Below the pieces are notes generated by a model. That model made no database searches. It worked only from the letters and a program-made list of their open reading frames with translations, and had not been told where the DNA came from. A stretch of 7,536 nucleotides of DNA from an uncultured Methylococcaceae bacterium (GTDB taxonomy: Bacteria > Pseudomonadota > Gammaproteobacteria > Methylococcales > Methylomonadaceae): assembly GCA_913009515.1 (NCBI GenBank), contig CAJVYO010000080.1:1-7536 (forward strand). The letters run 5' to 3'. Positions 1-6,009 of the stretch are shown piece after piece. Position numbers and translations under genes: made by a program. Within the stretch, counting starts at the first letter, position 1, and each line of letters begins with the position of its first letter.

Positions 1-1229
1 ATTTGCACGCTGCCCGTGAAATGCTAGTTTATGCTGCAAAAGGTTTAGGGGCGTTAATTGAGCATATTCAAGTTTTAGAGTCTGTTGAAAAATCGCATTA
101 TGACTTTTTATATAAAATACTCGCTGATAGCCTCGATAATTCAGCTAGTTTAGATGATTTATTAGCGATAAATTTTAGCTGTGGTCAAGAAGCTTTGACG
201 CTGATGGCAAGGTTAGCAGGCATTAATGCACAACGTTTTGGCGTGCCTGAACCCACTACCGTGCATATTGATACCAGTGATAAGCCCGCTATTTTAATTT
301 CAGGGCATGATTATCAAGATTTACAGGATTTATTGGAACAAAGTGCAGGTTCAGGTGTGGATATTTATACCCACGGTGAAATGATGGCGGCACATAGCTA
401 TCCTGCTTTTAAAAAATATTTTAATTTAGTCGCTAATTATGGCGGTGCTTGGCAAGACCAAAAAACTCAATTTGGTAAATTCAATGGCCCGGTATTGATT
501 ACCAGCAATAGTTTTCAACAGCCGAAAAAAGGCTATATTGATAAAGCCTATACAACGGGAATGGTGGGCTGGTTAGATATTAAACATATTGATAAACGTC
601 GTGGCGATAATGCAAAAGATTTTACCCCGATTATTGAACAAGCAAAACAATGTGAACCGCCCACAGGATTAACAGAAGGTAGTGTGAATACGGGTTATGG
701 TGAACAGGCTCTTATCGCATTGGCCGATAAAATCATAGCCGCTTTAAATCAAGGTGATATAAAACGCATTGTGGTGATTGCTGGTTATGATGGTCGTCAT
801 AAAGAGCGGCGTTATTATACGCAACTCGTGGAAGCCTTATCGCCCGAAACATTAATCATAACCGCAGGTGATACCAAATATCGTTTTAATCAATTAGCCT
901 TAGGTGATATTAACGGTATTCCGCGTTTATTAGATGTGGGTCAAGCTCATGATTTTTATGCCATCATTAAATTTTTAGAGTCTCTAGGAGCAAAATTAGA
1001 CTTAAAACTGAGTGAGCTTCCAGTGTCTTTTAATATTGCATGGTATGAACAACAAACGATTTTAATGATGTTAGCATTATTTTCTAAAGGCATTAAAAAT
1101 GTGCGCATCGGTCCCACGCTACCGCCATTTTTTAGTGCAGGTATCTTAGAAATGTTAGAACAGACCGAGTTAATAAAAGCCATTGATACCCCTGAAAATG
1201 ATAGTGCCGCCATCTTAGCAGGACTTTAA
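1..1229 (+). CDS. Hybrid cluster protein (Hcp)-like protein lacking the hybrid-cluster cysteines, 5'-truncated by window edge
   Basis: The frame is open from the window edge; the first visible codon (TTG at position 3) is probably internal. About 408 C-terminal residues are visible, against roughly 550 in E. coli Hcp, so about 140 N-terminal residues, including the usual N-terminal Fe-S cysteines, lie outside. Numbering from position 3, Hcp landmarks are clear: SGHDYQDL (His102), THGEMMAAH (Glu126), TTGMVGW, KYRFNQLALGDI, AWYEQ (Glu349) and IGPTLPPFF. Classical Hcp is an Fe-S enzyme linked to hydroxylamine or nitric oxide reduction and protein S-nitrosylation. Here the four cysteine ligands of the hybrid cluster are replaced: TSNS (Ser170), AGYDG (Tyr262), AGDTKYRF (Asp290) and GQAHD (Ala315). 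The Lys after the last Glu ligand is Gln351. Only Cys60 and Cys217 remain, and neither is at a ligand position. No hcr reductase gene is seen nearby. The family call is firm; classical catalysis is doubtful and the true function unknown. The yqhA-like gene follows with no gap. Confidence 0.9.
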   Translation, partial: LHAAREMLVYAAKGLGALIEHIQVLESVEKSHYDFLYKILADSLDNSASLDDLLAINFSCGQEALTLMARLAGINAQRFGVPEPTTVHIDTSDKPAILISGHDYQDLQDLLEQSAGSGVDIYTHGEMMAAHSYPAFKKYFNLVANYGGAWQDQKTQFGKFNGPVLITSNSFQQPKKGYIDKAYTTGMVGWLDIKHIDKRRGDNAKDFTPIIEQAKQCEPPTGLTEGSVNTGYGEQALIALADKIIAALNQGDIKRIVVIAGYDGRHKERRYYTQLVEALSPETLIITAGDTKYRFNQLALGDINGIPRLLDVGQAHDFYAIIKFLESLGAKLDLKLSELPVSFNIAWYEQQTILMMLALFSKGIKNVRIGPTLPPFFSAGILEMLEQTELIKAIDTPENDSAAILAGL

Positions 1230-1763
1230 ATGTCAGATTTACAGCAAGAAAAAGCAATAACCGTTGGGAAAAAATTGGAATTACAAATTGAACGCTTGAT
1301 TTATATGAGTCGTTGGCTGTTTGCACCGGTTTATCTAGGCATGACACTGATACTCGCCGCTTTGTCAGTTAAATTTTTTCAGGAGCTGTATCATTTTTTG
1401 CCTCATGTGTTAGAAATGAATGAAACTGAGTTAACCTTAAAATTGCTCTCTTTTATCGATTTTACCTTAGTGGGCAGTTTAGTCGTTATTGTGATGTTTA
1501 GCGGTTATGATAATTTTGTTTCACAGTTGGATATTGAACAAGGTGTCGAAAAGTTATCATGGTTAGGTACCCATGATTACGGCTCATTGAAAATGAAAGT
1601 CGCCTCATCCATTGTGGCAATTTCCTCGATTCATTTACTTGAAGTTTTTATGAACTTGGAAAATGTTGAAAATGATAAATTGCTTTGGTTTGTGATTATT
1701 CATTTAACCTTTGTGCTTTCTGCTTTTTTAATGGGCATGCTAGAAAAACAGGCTGGGCATTGA
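1230..1763 (+). CDS. yqhA: YqhA/UPF0114 family inner-membrane protein
   Basis: The protein has 177 residues; E. coli YqhA has about 164. Family hallmarks are SRWLFAPVYLGM (27-38), FSGYDNFVS (90-98), WLGTHDYGSLKMKVASS (111-127) and IVAISSIHLLEVF (128-140). Four hydrophobic stretches, near residues 29-50, 72-92, 122-142 and 151-171, suggest a four-helix inner-membrane protein. No biochemical function is established for the family. The ATG directly follows the stop codon of the Hcp-like gene with no intervening base. An AGGA at 1220-1223, six bases before the ATG, serves as ribosome binding site inside the upstream gene. This arrangement indicates co-transcription and probably translational coupling. 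Its stop codon overlaps the start of the next gene. The family assignment is confident; the role beside an Hcp-like and a thiol-redox protein is inferred only from position. Confidence 0.9.
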   Translation: MSDLQQEKAITVGKKLELQIERLIYMSRWLFAPVYLGMTLILAALSVKFFQELYHFLPHVLEMNETELTLKLLSFIDFTLVGSLVVIVMFSGYDNFVSQLDIEQGVEKLSWLGTHDYGSLKMKVASSIVAISSIHLLEVFMNLENVENDKLLWFVIIHLTFVLSAFLMGMLEKQAGH

Positions 1764-1996
1764 GTCAGTTCTTTTTATTAGGCACTTCGGCTTGTCATTT
1801 ATGTGAGCAAGCAGAAGCGCTGTTAGTCTCTTTAAATATATCTTATTCTAAAATTGATATTGCAGAACAAGAGCAATATCAAGCAAACTATGCCGTTAAA
1901 ATTCCCGTACTCTTAAGCCCAGATGAACAACATGAATTATGTTGGCCATTTGATAAAGATAAGCTCATTAATTTTCAACATATAATTGCTTATTAA
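1760..1996 (+). CDS. Glutaredoxin-like (DUF836/Glrx-like) thiol-redox protein
   Basis: The best start is TTG at 1760, overlapping the yqhA TGA stop as TTGA. It gives a 78-residue product beginning MSQFFLLGTSACHLCEQA. A longer reading from an ATG at 1685 would add 25 residues translated from inside yqhA that do not resemble a thioredoxin fold, so it is rejected. The CxxC active site is Cys12-His-Leu-Cys15 after a short beta strand. The expected cis-proline is in KIPVLL (Pro49), and the short C-terminal half ends in a helix-like segment. This matches the small glutaredoxin-like family often annotated as DUF836. A weak CAGG at 1749-1752 precedes the start, and translation is probably coupled to yqhA. 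The partner disulfide or glutathione system is not visible. The gene ends on the TTAA shared with dbpA from the other strand. The family call is good; the substrate is unknown. Confidence 0.85.
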   Translation: MSQFFLLGTSACHLCEQAEALLVSLNISYSKIDIAEQEQYQANYAVKIPVLLSPDEQHELCWPFDKDKLINFQHIIAY

Positions 1997-3378
1997 GCAC
2001 GCCGTGCCTTTACTGAACGCCCCTTGATTTTTCCCTGCTCACTATTTAAATACTGTAATGCGTCTTTAGCAATCTCATGTTCAAAGGCAACATAGCTAAA
2101 GGTATCAAAAATATCAATTTTACCAATTTGTGCCCCGACTAATTTTGCATCACGGGTTAAGGCACCCAAAATATCACCGGCTCTGACTTTACTTTTCCGA
2201 CCTACATCAATCAGTAAGGTTGTCATCGGTGCATATAAAGAAAATTTTGAAGGCGGGCTTAAATCGTTGGTTTTTTCTATTACCACAGGCTTGTTTAGAT
2301 AATTCTCTATACTTTTTACCCGTTGTTTTTCATTATCGGTAAATAAATTTAACGCCTTGCCCTCTTCGCCTGCTCGACCTGTGCGTCCGATACGGTGAAT
2401 ATAAATTTCAGGGTCACGCGGTAATTCAAAGTTAATCACTAGCTCTAATGATTTAATATCTAAACCGCGTGCCGCAACATCGGTTGCCACTAAAACAGGA
2501 CAGCTATTATTAGCAAATTGTACTAGCACTCTATCACGATCATATTGCTCAAAATCACCGTGCATCGCTTGCGCTTCAACTTTATGGCTTCGTAAATACT
2601 CGGCAACCTCATCACATTGAATTTTTGTATGACAAAAAATCACACTGGTTTTCGGCTGGTAAGTGGCAAATAAACGTAATAATGTTTGTTCGCGGTTTTC
2701 ATGAGTGACACGATAAAAGGTTTGCTGAATCACAGAATCATCATGTTCAACATCAACCGAAACGGTCACTGGTTCATTTAAAATATGCTGTCCCATCTTA
2801 CGCACAGCATCCGGAAAGGTCGCTGAAAATAATAAGGTTTGGCGTTTAACGGGTGCATAACTAATCACATCATTGACACTATCTGCAAAGCCCATATCTA
2901 ACATTTTATCGGCTTCATCTAAGACTAAGGTTTTTAAGCCATCTAAATCTAATGTTCCGCGTTCTAAATGGTCATAAACGCGACCGGGTGTGCCAACAAT
3001 AATATGTGCGCCATTTTTTAACGACGCTTTTTGAATACTTGAAGGCTTGCCGCCACATAACACCACTAATTTAATATTCGCAGTACTGCGGGCTAATTTG
3101 CGTAATTCTTTGCTCACTTGGTCGGCAAGTTCGCGGGTAGGACATAGAATAAGCGCTTGTACCCCAAAAAAACGCGGATTAATATGCTCTAATAAACCAA
3201 TGCCAAAGGTTGCGGTTTTGCCACTGCCCGTTTTAGCATTCGCCATTAAATCCTTACCTTCTAAAACCACCGGCAAGCCTTTGGCTTGAATAGGGGTCAT
3301 GGTGTGATAGCCTAAACTATCAAGATTGGTTAATTGAGCGGGAGAAATAGCAATGGATGAAAATTGATTATCTGTCAT
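1993..3378 (-). CDS. dbpA: ATP-dependent RNA helicase DbpA (DEAD-box)
   Basis: The protein has 461 residues; E. coli DbpA has 457. Ordered helicase motifs are visible: Q motif region MTPIQ (27-31), Walker A AKTGSGKT (48-55), PTREL (80-84), TPGR (130-133), DEAD (154-157), SAT (185-187), VATDVAARGLD (297-307) and HRIGRTGR (328-335). A C-terminal RNA-binding domain starts near residue 385 and includes TTLLIDVGRKSKVRAGDILGA and IGKIDIFDTFSYVAF, typical of DbpA, which recognises hairpin 92 of 23S rRNA and acts in large-subunit ribosome assembly. The C terminus is basic (KGRSVKARRA). The ATG at 3378 is preceded on the minus strand by CAAGGTG with a nine-base spacer, which supports the start. The gene converges with the glutaredoxin-like gene and overlaps it by three bases. 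It appears to be transcribed alone or from the 92-base gap after the FAH-family gene, where no strong promoter or terminator was recognised. Confidence 0.96.
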   Translation of the reverse strand: MTDNQFSSIAISPAQLTNLDSLGYHTMTPIQAKGLPVVLEGKDLMANAKTGSGKTATFGIGLLEHINPRFFGVQALILCPTRELADQVSKELRKLARSTANIKLVVLCGGKPSSIQKASLKNGAHIIVGTPGRVYDHLERGTLDLDGLKTLVLDEADKMLDMGFADSVNDVISYAPVKRQTLLFSATFPDAVRKMGQHILNEPVTVSVDVEHDDSVIQQTFYRVTHENREQTLLRLFATYQPKTSVIFCHTKIQCDEVAEYLRSHKVEAQAMHGDFEQYDRDRVLVQFANNSCPVLVATDVAARGLDIKSLELVINFELPRDPEIYIHRIGRTGRAGEEGKALNLFTDNEKQRVKSIENYLNKPVVIEKTNDLSPPSKFSLYAPMTTLLIDVGRKSKVRAGDILGALTRDAKLVGAQIGKIDIFDTFSYVAFEHEIAKDALQYLNSEQGKIKGRSVKARRA

Positions 3379-3470
3379 GCGTTAAAACACCTTGAATCAC
3401 TGAATTTTATTAAACTAAGCGAAAATTTACTTGTTTATAAGGGAGTAGTAAAGTTTTATTATGATTGAAA

Positions 3471-4340
3471 TTAATTGATGAACGAATCCGGCTCGTTAAT
3501 GACGTTATTGGTTAAAGTACCGATTTTTTCTATTTCTATAGTCACGGTTTGACCGTTTTTTAAATAACCACGAGGTTTCATTTTTACACCCACACCGCTA
3601 GGTGTGCCGGTACTAATCACGTCACCGACTTCTAAGGTCATGGCTTGGCTTAAGTAAGCAATCATTTCATAGATATTAAAAATCATATGTTGGGTGTTAG
3701 ATGATTGCCGTAACTCATCATTCACCCAGGTTTTTAAGCTTAAATTATGCGGATCGCTAATCTCATCGCGGGTGATTAACCACGGTCCCATCGGGCCATG
3801 GGTATCAAATGATTTGCCTATGGTCCAGGTTGCAGTACGAAATTGCCAATCACGTACCGTGACATCATTGACAATCGTATAGCCAGCGATGACTTCATGG
3901 GCTTTTTCAAGCGATACATGACGGCATTTTTGTCCAATAACCACCGCTAATTCACCTTCATAATCTAATTTTTCGGAGACTTTAGGCAAATGAATACTCT
4001 CGCCGTTTCCAATCACACAGCTACTTTGTTTGGTGAAAAACATCGGAAATTCAGGTTTTTCTAAGGCGGTTTCATTGATATGGTCAGCGTAATTTAAGCC
4101 AATGCCTAGAAATTTAGGCGGACGAGGAATCGGGGCTAATAATGTCACCTCGGCGAGAGCAAACCGTGGATAATCAGAATCAATGCGTTGCTGTAAAGCC
4201 TGATGTGCTACGTTGCCAGCCTCTAAAAAGGCAATCATATCATCAGGTATTGCATCATCATTGAGGCTATCAATAATCATATTATCAATGACCGCTCCGA
4301 TGCGTTGAATATCTTGGTAAATAAAGCTAATAAGTTTCAT
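3471..4340 (-). CDS. Fumarylacetoacetate hydrolase (FAH) family protein
   Basis: The chosen ATG at 4340 gives 289 residues beginning MKLISFIYQDIQRIGAV, the usual N-terminal strand of this family. An upstream TTG (4406) would add 22 residues without family character, and a good -10 box lies inside that extension, so the shorter start is preferred. A weak GGAA with an eight-base spacer precedes it. The C-terminal FAH domain is complete: FLGIGLNYADHINE (77-90), metal ligands Glu128 and Glu130 in DYEGELAVVIG, Asp159 in VNDVTVRD, GKSFDTHGPMGPW (175-187) and STGTPSGVG (243-251). Members are Mg/Mn-dependent enzymes that cleave, isomerise or decarboxylate acylpyruvate-like compounds (fumarylpyruvate or acylpyruvate hydrolase, homoprotocatechuate-pathway isomerase). 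No aromatic-catabolism genes are adjacent, so the substrate cannot be inferred. It may be a general oxaloacetate/acylpyruvate-clearing enzyme. Family certain, reaction open. Confidence 0.93.
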   Translation of the reverse strand: MKLISFIYQDIQRIGAVIDNMIIDSLNDDAIPDDMIAFLEAGNVAHQALQQRIDSDYPRFALAEVTLLAPIPRPPKFLGIGLNYADHINETALEKPEFPMFFTKQSSCVIGNGESIHLPKVSEKLDYEGELAVVIGQKCRHVSLEKAHEVIAGYTIVNDVTVRDWQFRTATWTIGKSFDTHGPMGPWLITRDEISDPHNLSLKTWVNDELRQSSNTQHMIFNIYEMIAYLSQAMTLEVGDVISTGTPSGVGVKMKPRGYLKNGQTVTIEIEKIGTLTNNVINEPDSFIN

Positions 4341-4392
4341 CTTAAAGGTTCCGAGAGAGGTAAGTGAGGACAGAAGTGTTTTTGATTTTATC

Positions 4393-4421
4393 ATTATAAG
4401 CCACAAGAGCCTGTCTCTTTA
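4393..4421 (-). promoter_or_regulatory. Candidate sigma70 promoter for the FAH-family gene
   Basis: On the minus strand a perfect TATAAT lies at 4398-4393. A poor -35 match (TAAAGA) lies 17 bases upstream at 4421-4416. Transcription would start near 4386, leaving a leader of about 46 bases before the ATG at 4340. This supports the shorter start of the FAH-family gene. A short inverted repeat (AAGAG / CTCTT, 4405-4419) falls between the two boxes and could be an operator or chance. The call rests on pattern matching only. Confidence 0.4.
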
Positions 4422-4492
4422 GGATGGGTAGGCGTTAAATGTACTTTAATTTTTTAATCCTAAATCCATTCTCTTAGTAAAAAGTAAGGAAA

Positions 4493-5458
4493 TTAAGCAA
4501 CAGCCGCCAATACTTGTTTTTGATAATCTTTAGACATACTTTTCAACGCGACTTCACCGAGTCTTAGATATAGCTCAATGAAATATTCGAGATTATCAAT
4601 CTCAGGAAAATGATCAACTTGCTCAGCAAAAGGGGTATGACTTAATGATTCTAGTCGCGGTTTTTGAACGATAGGAACTTCAAATTCACCGTTATTAGCC
4701 TTATTAACCAAGCTTCTGAGATAGGCAAACGGCGATTTTATTCTCTCTTTTTTCAAGCCGCTGGATAACACGCTTAAAATGGCTGCCTGTAAAGCGTATG
4801 GTGCTTGTTTTAACAGGGATTCAGCTTGTTGCCGCTGTTTAGCACTGAGTATTTCAGGGAAAACTAAATTTTTATTAAGTTCGCTGGTATCGGTATTGAT
4901 TGTGTCTGTGTTGGTTGGTGCAGTGTTTGTGGTGTCGGTATTTGTCGTGTCAGTGTTTGCTGGTTCAGTGCTTGTTGTGTCTGTATTTGTTGGCTCGATG
5001 CTATAAGTGAACAGAGTTTCTAATGCTTCATCAGGTTCATCATCTACGACAGACTGAATAACGGGTGGGATAATATTTTCAAGACTGTCTGATAGTTTTG
5101 GAGCTTCAACGGGGGTTTCAGCCGCTAAATCAGCGATAGTTTCCTTAATATTAAGCGGATTTTTTTGTGGTGTATCGTAGACAAACCAAAGAGTACAACC
5201 GGTCTTGAGGCGTTCTAAAATCACATAACCTTGTTCACGTAATTCCCGCAATATTTGCCGAATGATGTACAAAGATTCCATACGCTGTGAGGCTAAATGT
5301 TCAGGCTTGACTAGCCAATCTTTAGGTTTTGATAACAGGTAGGTGAGCAGGCCGACTGCCCGAAAGCTAAGTCCATGCTTGGGTTGGTTGATAAGTTCAT
5401 TACCTAAAACGGTATAATTTATGTGGTGCGAACTACGAAAAATTGTCTGCGTTGCCAT
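4493..5458 (-). CDS. Winged-helix/HTH protein resembling plasmid or phage replication proteins, with pentapeptide repeats
   Basis: The protein has 321 residues. Its N-terminal part (about 14-96) has the pattern of helix-turn-helix domains in phage replisome organisers and plasmid or island replication-associated proteins: NYTVLGNELINQPKHGLS, then FRAVGLLTYLLSKPKDW, then VKPEHLASQRMESLYIIRQ and LRELREQGYVILER. An acidic linker (about 100-150) follows, then seven Thr/Asn/Asp pentapeptide repeats (157-191), then a C-terminal helical domain (about 203-262) with SPFAYLRSLVNKANNGEFEVP, a motif I recall from HTH proteins of conjugative or integrative elements. The tail (about 270-321) is also helical and not recognised. 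The ATG at 5458 has AAGGA with an eight-base spacer. No integrase, relaxase, primase or partition gene is adjacent. It could be a Rep-like initiator, a DnaT/DnaD-like helicase loader helper, or a regulator. The DNA-binding call is reasonable; the replication role is inferred. Confidence 0.7.
   Translation of the reverse strand: MATQTIFRSSHHINYTVLGNELINQPKHGLSFRAVGLLTYLLSKPKDWLVKPEHLASQRMESLYIIRQILRELREQGYVILERLKTGCTLWFVYDTPQKNPLNIKETIADLAAETPVEAPKLSDSLENIIPPVIQSVVDDEPDEALETLFTYSIEPTNTDTTSTEPANTDTTNTDTTNTAPTNTDTINTDTSELNKNLVFPEILSAKQRQQAESLLKQAPYALQAAILSVLSSGLKKERIKSPFAYLRSLVNKANNGEFEVPIVQKPRLESLSHTPFAEQVDHFPEIDNLEYFIELYLRLGEVALKSMSKDYQKQVLAAVA
4886..4990 (-). repeat. Seven tandem 15-bp units encoding pentapeptide repeats in the HTH gene
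   Basis: This 105-bp stretch is exactly seven 15-bp units in frame with the HTH gene. They encode TNTDT, TSTEP, ANTDT, TNTDT, TNTAP, TNTDT and INTDT (residues 157-191). Copies are diverged at the DNA level, mostly in codon third positions. The segment is likely a flexible, disordered linker between the N-terminal DNA-binding domain and the C-terminal domain. The number of units may vary between strains by slippage or unequal recombination. Confidence 0.9.
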
Positions 5459-5550
5459 GATACTTTTCCTTTGGCGCTTGCAGATTTATCTGGGGAATCG
5501 ATAAAATAAATCATGCTGTTTAGCCAGTGATGTTGGTTATAAGTTACGGG

Positions 5551-5577
5551 CTAACGAAGAGATCGAATCTTCGTTAG
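5551..5577. repeat. Perfect 10-bp inverted repeat with 7-base loop
   Basis: CTAACGAAGA (5551-5560) and TCTTCGTTAG (5568-5577) are exact reverse complements separated by GATCGAA. No T-run follows on either strand, so it is not a standard intrinsic terminator. It lies about 93 bases upstream of the HTH gene start, a position that fits an operator or the leader or promoter region of that gene, or a structural element such as an origin hairpin. Confidence 0.75.
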
Positions 5578-5698
5578 TTCGGGTTCAATTATCGACTAAA
5601 AATAATAAACAAATCAAATTTTTTAAAAAAATCTATCTGATTTTTTTCTGTATTTCTTCAGTAAAACCTATTTTTCATAATAAAAACCATCTAGTTAT

Positions 5699-5804
5699 AA
5701 AAAAACCACACTTTTTTATTTTTAAGCAACGTCTGCATTTTTTTAGGTGCTAGCTGCCTAAGGTCAAATTATTGCCTAATGTCGCGATGGTTTGTGGTTT
5801 TTTT
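5699..5804. repeat. 12-bp inverted repeat enclosing an 82-bp AT-rich core
   Basis: Seven A followed by CCACA (5699-5710) is the exact reverse complement of TGTGG followed by seven T (5793-5804). A related AAACCAT (5684-5690) is mirrored by ATGGTTT (5787-5793). Part of the arm, AAACCACAC (5703-5711), recurs in direct orientation at 5858-5866. Because the arms are mostly homopolymer runs, chance is possible, but the shared CCACA core and third copy make it worth recording. Confidence 0.5.
5743..5779. repeat. Short TGCCTAA repeats and small inverted repeat
   Basis: TGCCTAA occurs at 5755-5761 and again at 5773-5779, with starts 18 bases apart. The inverse TTAGG (5743-5747) pairs with the first CCTAA to form a small imperfect hairpin. 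An arrangement of short spaced copies could be a protein-binding site of iteron type, but there are too few copies to claim this. Confidence 0.4.
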
Positions 5805-5961
5805 TATTTTGTATTCTTTCTTTACTTTATATACGTCAAAAAAATCCCTCTGAGGCTAAACCACACGAGGCTTTTCAACATGAGGTGATATATAAGGGCT
5901 GCAAGGGGTATTTAAGGTAACCATTTAATACGACAGCATATTTTTTAGTCAAAATTGGGGC

Positions 5962-5977
5962 GAAGGCTTTAGCCTTC
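5962..5977. repeat. GAAGGCT palindrome followed by T-rich stretch (REP-like or terminator-like)
   Basis: GAAGGCT (5962-5968) and AGCCTTC (5971-5977) form a stem of six to seven base pairs, followed on the + strand by ATTTTTATT. This resembles an intrinsic terminator in the + direction, but no + strand gene lies upstream within the gap. On the minus strand, downstream of moeB/thiF, no T-run follows it. A dispersed repeat is therefore the more likely reading. Confidence 0.5.
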
Positions 5978-5987
5978 ATTTTTATTG

Positions 5988-6009
5988 TTTCCATGCTCCA
6001 GCGTGGGAA
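5988..6009. repeat. Palindrome resembling the dispersed TTCCCACGCT/AGCGTGGGAA repeat
   Basis: TTTCCATGCT (5988-5997) pairs with AGCGTGGGAA (6000-6009) over ten positions with two G-T wobbles and a CC between the arms. It ends four bases from the stop codon of the moeB/thiF gene (6014-6016). I recall near-identical palindromes scattered between genes in several gammaproteobacteria, where they sit next to coding ends. It may fold in the moeB/thiF transcript tail, but no U-tract follows, so a terminator role is unproven. Confidence 0.55.

Noticed and set aside
956..1347. Two overlapping - strand frames opposite the Hcp-like and yqhA genes
   Set aside because: They are opposite well-conserved genes and show no recognisable domain.
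1685..1759. ATG-started N-terminal extension of the glutaredoxin-like gene
   Set aside because: It lies inside yqhA, lacks thioredoxin-fold character, and the TTG at 1760 gives a natural family start.
3047..3289. 80-residue + strand frame opposite dbpA
   Set aside because: It is a shadow of the conserved helicase domain.
4341..4406. 22-residue N-terminal extension of the FAH-family protein starting at TTG 4406
   Set aside because: It has no family similarity, no ribosome binding site, and contains a perfect -10 box for the preferred start.
4886..4990. CRISPR-like array
   Set aside because: Units are contiguous 15-bp coding repeats without spacers.
4779..5006. 75-residue + strand frame rich in Val/Ser
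   Set aside because: It is the antisense shadow of the HTH gene's pentapeptide repeat; its repetitive composition has no independent support.
5551..5600. Possible tRNA fragment or attachment site (GGGTTCAAT resembles a T-loop)
   Set aside because: No acceptor stem, D-arm or CCA end can be built around it.
5962..5990. Intrinsic terminator for a + strand transcript
   Set aside because: No + strand gene ends upstream; a dispersed palindrome is the simpler reading, though read-through or small RNA transcription cannot be excluded.
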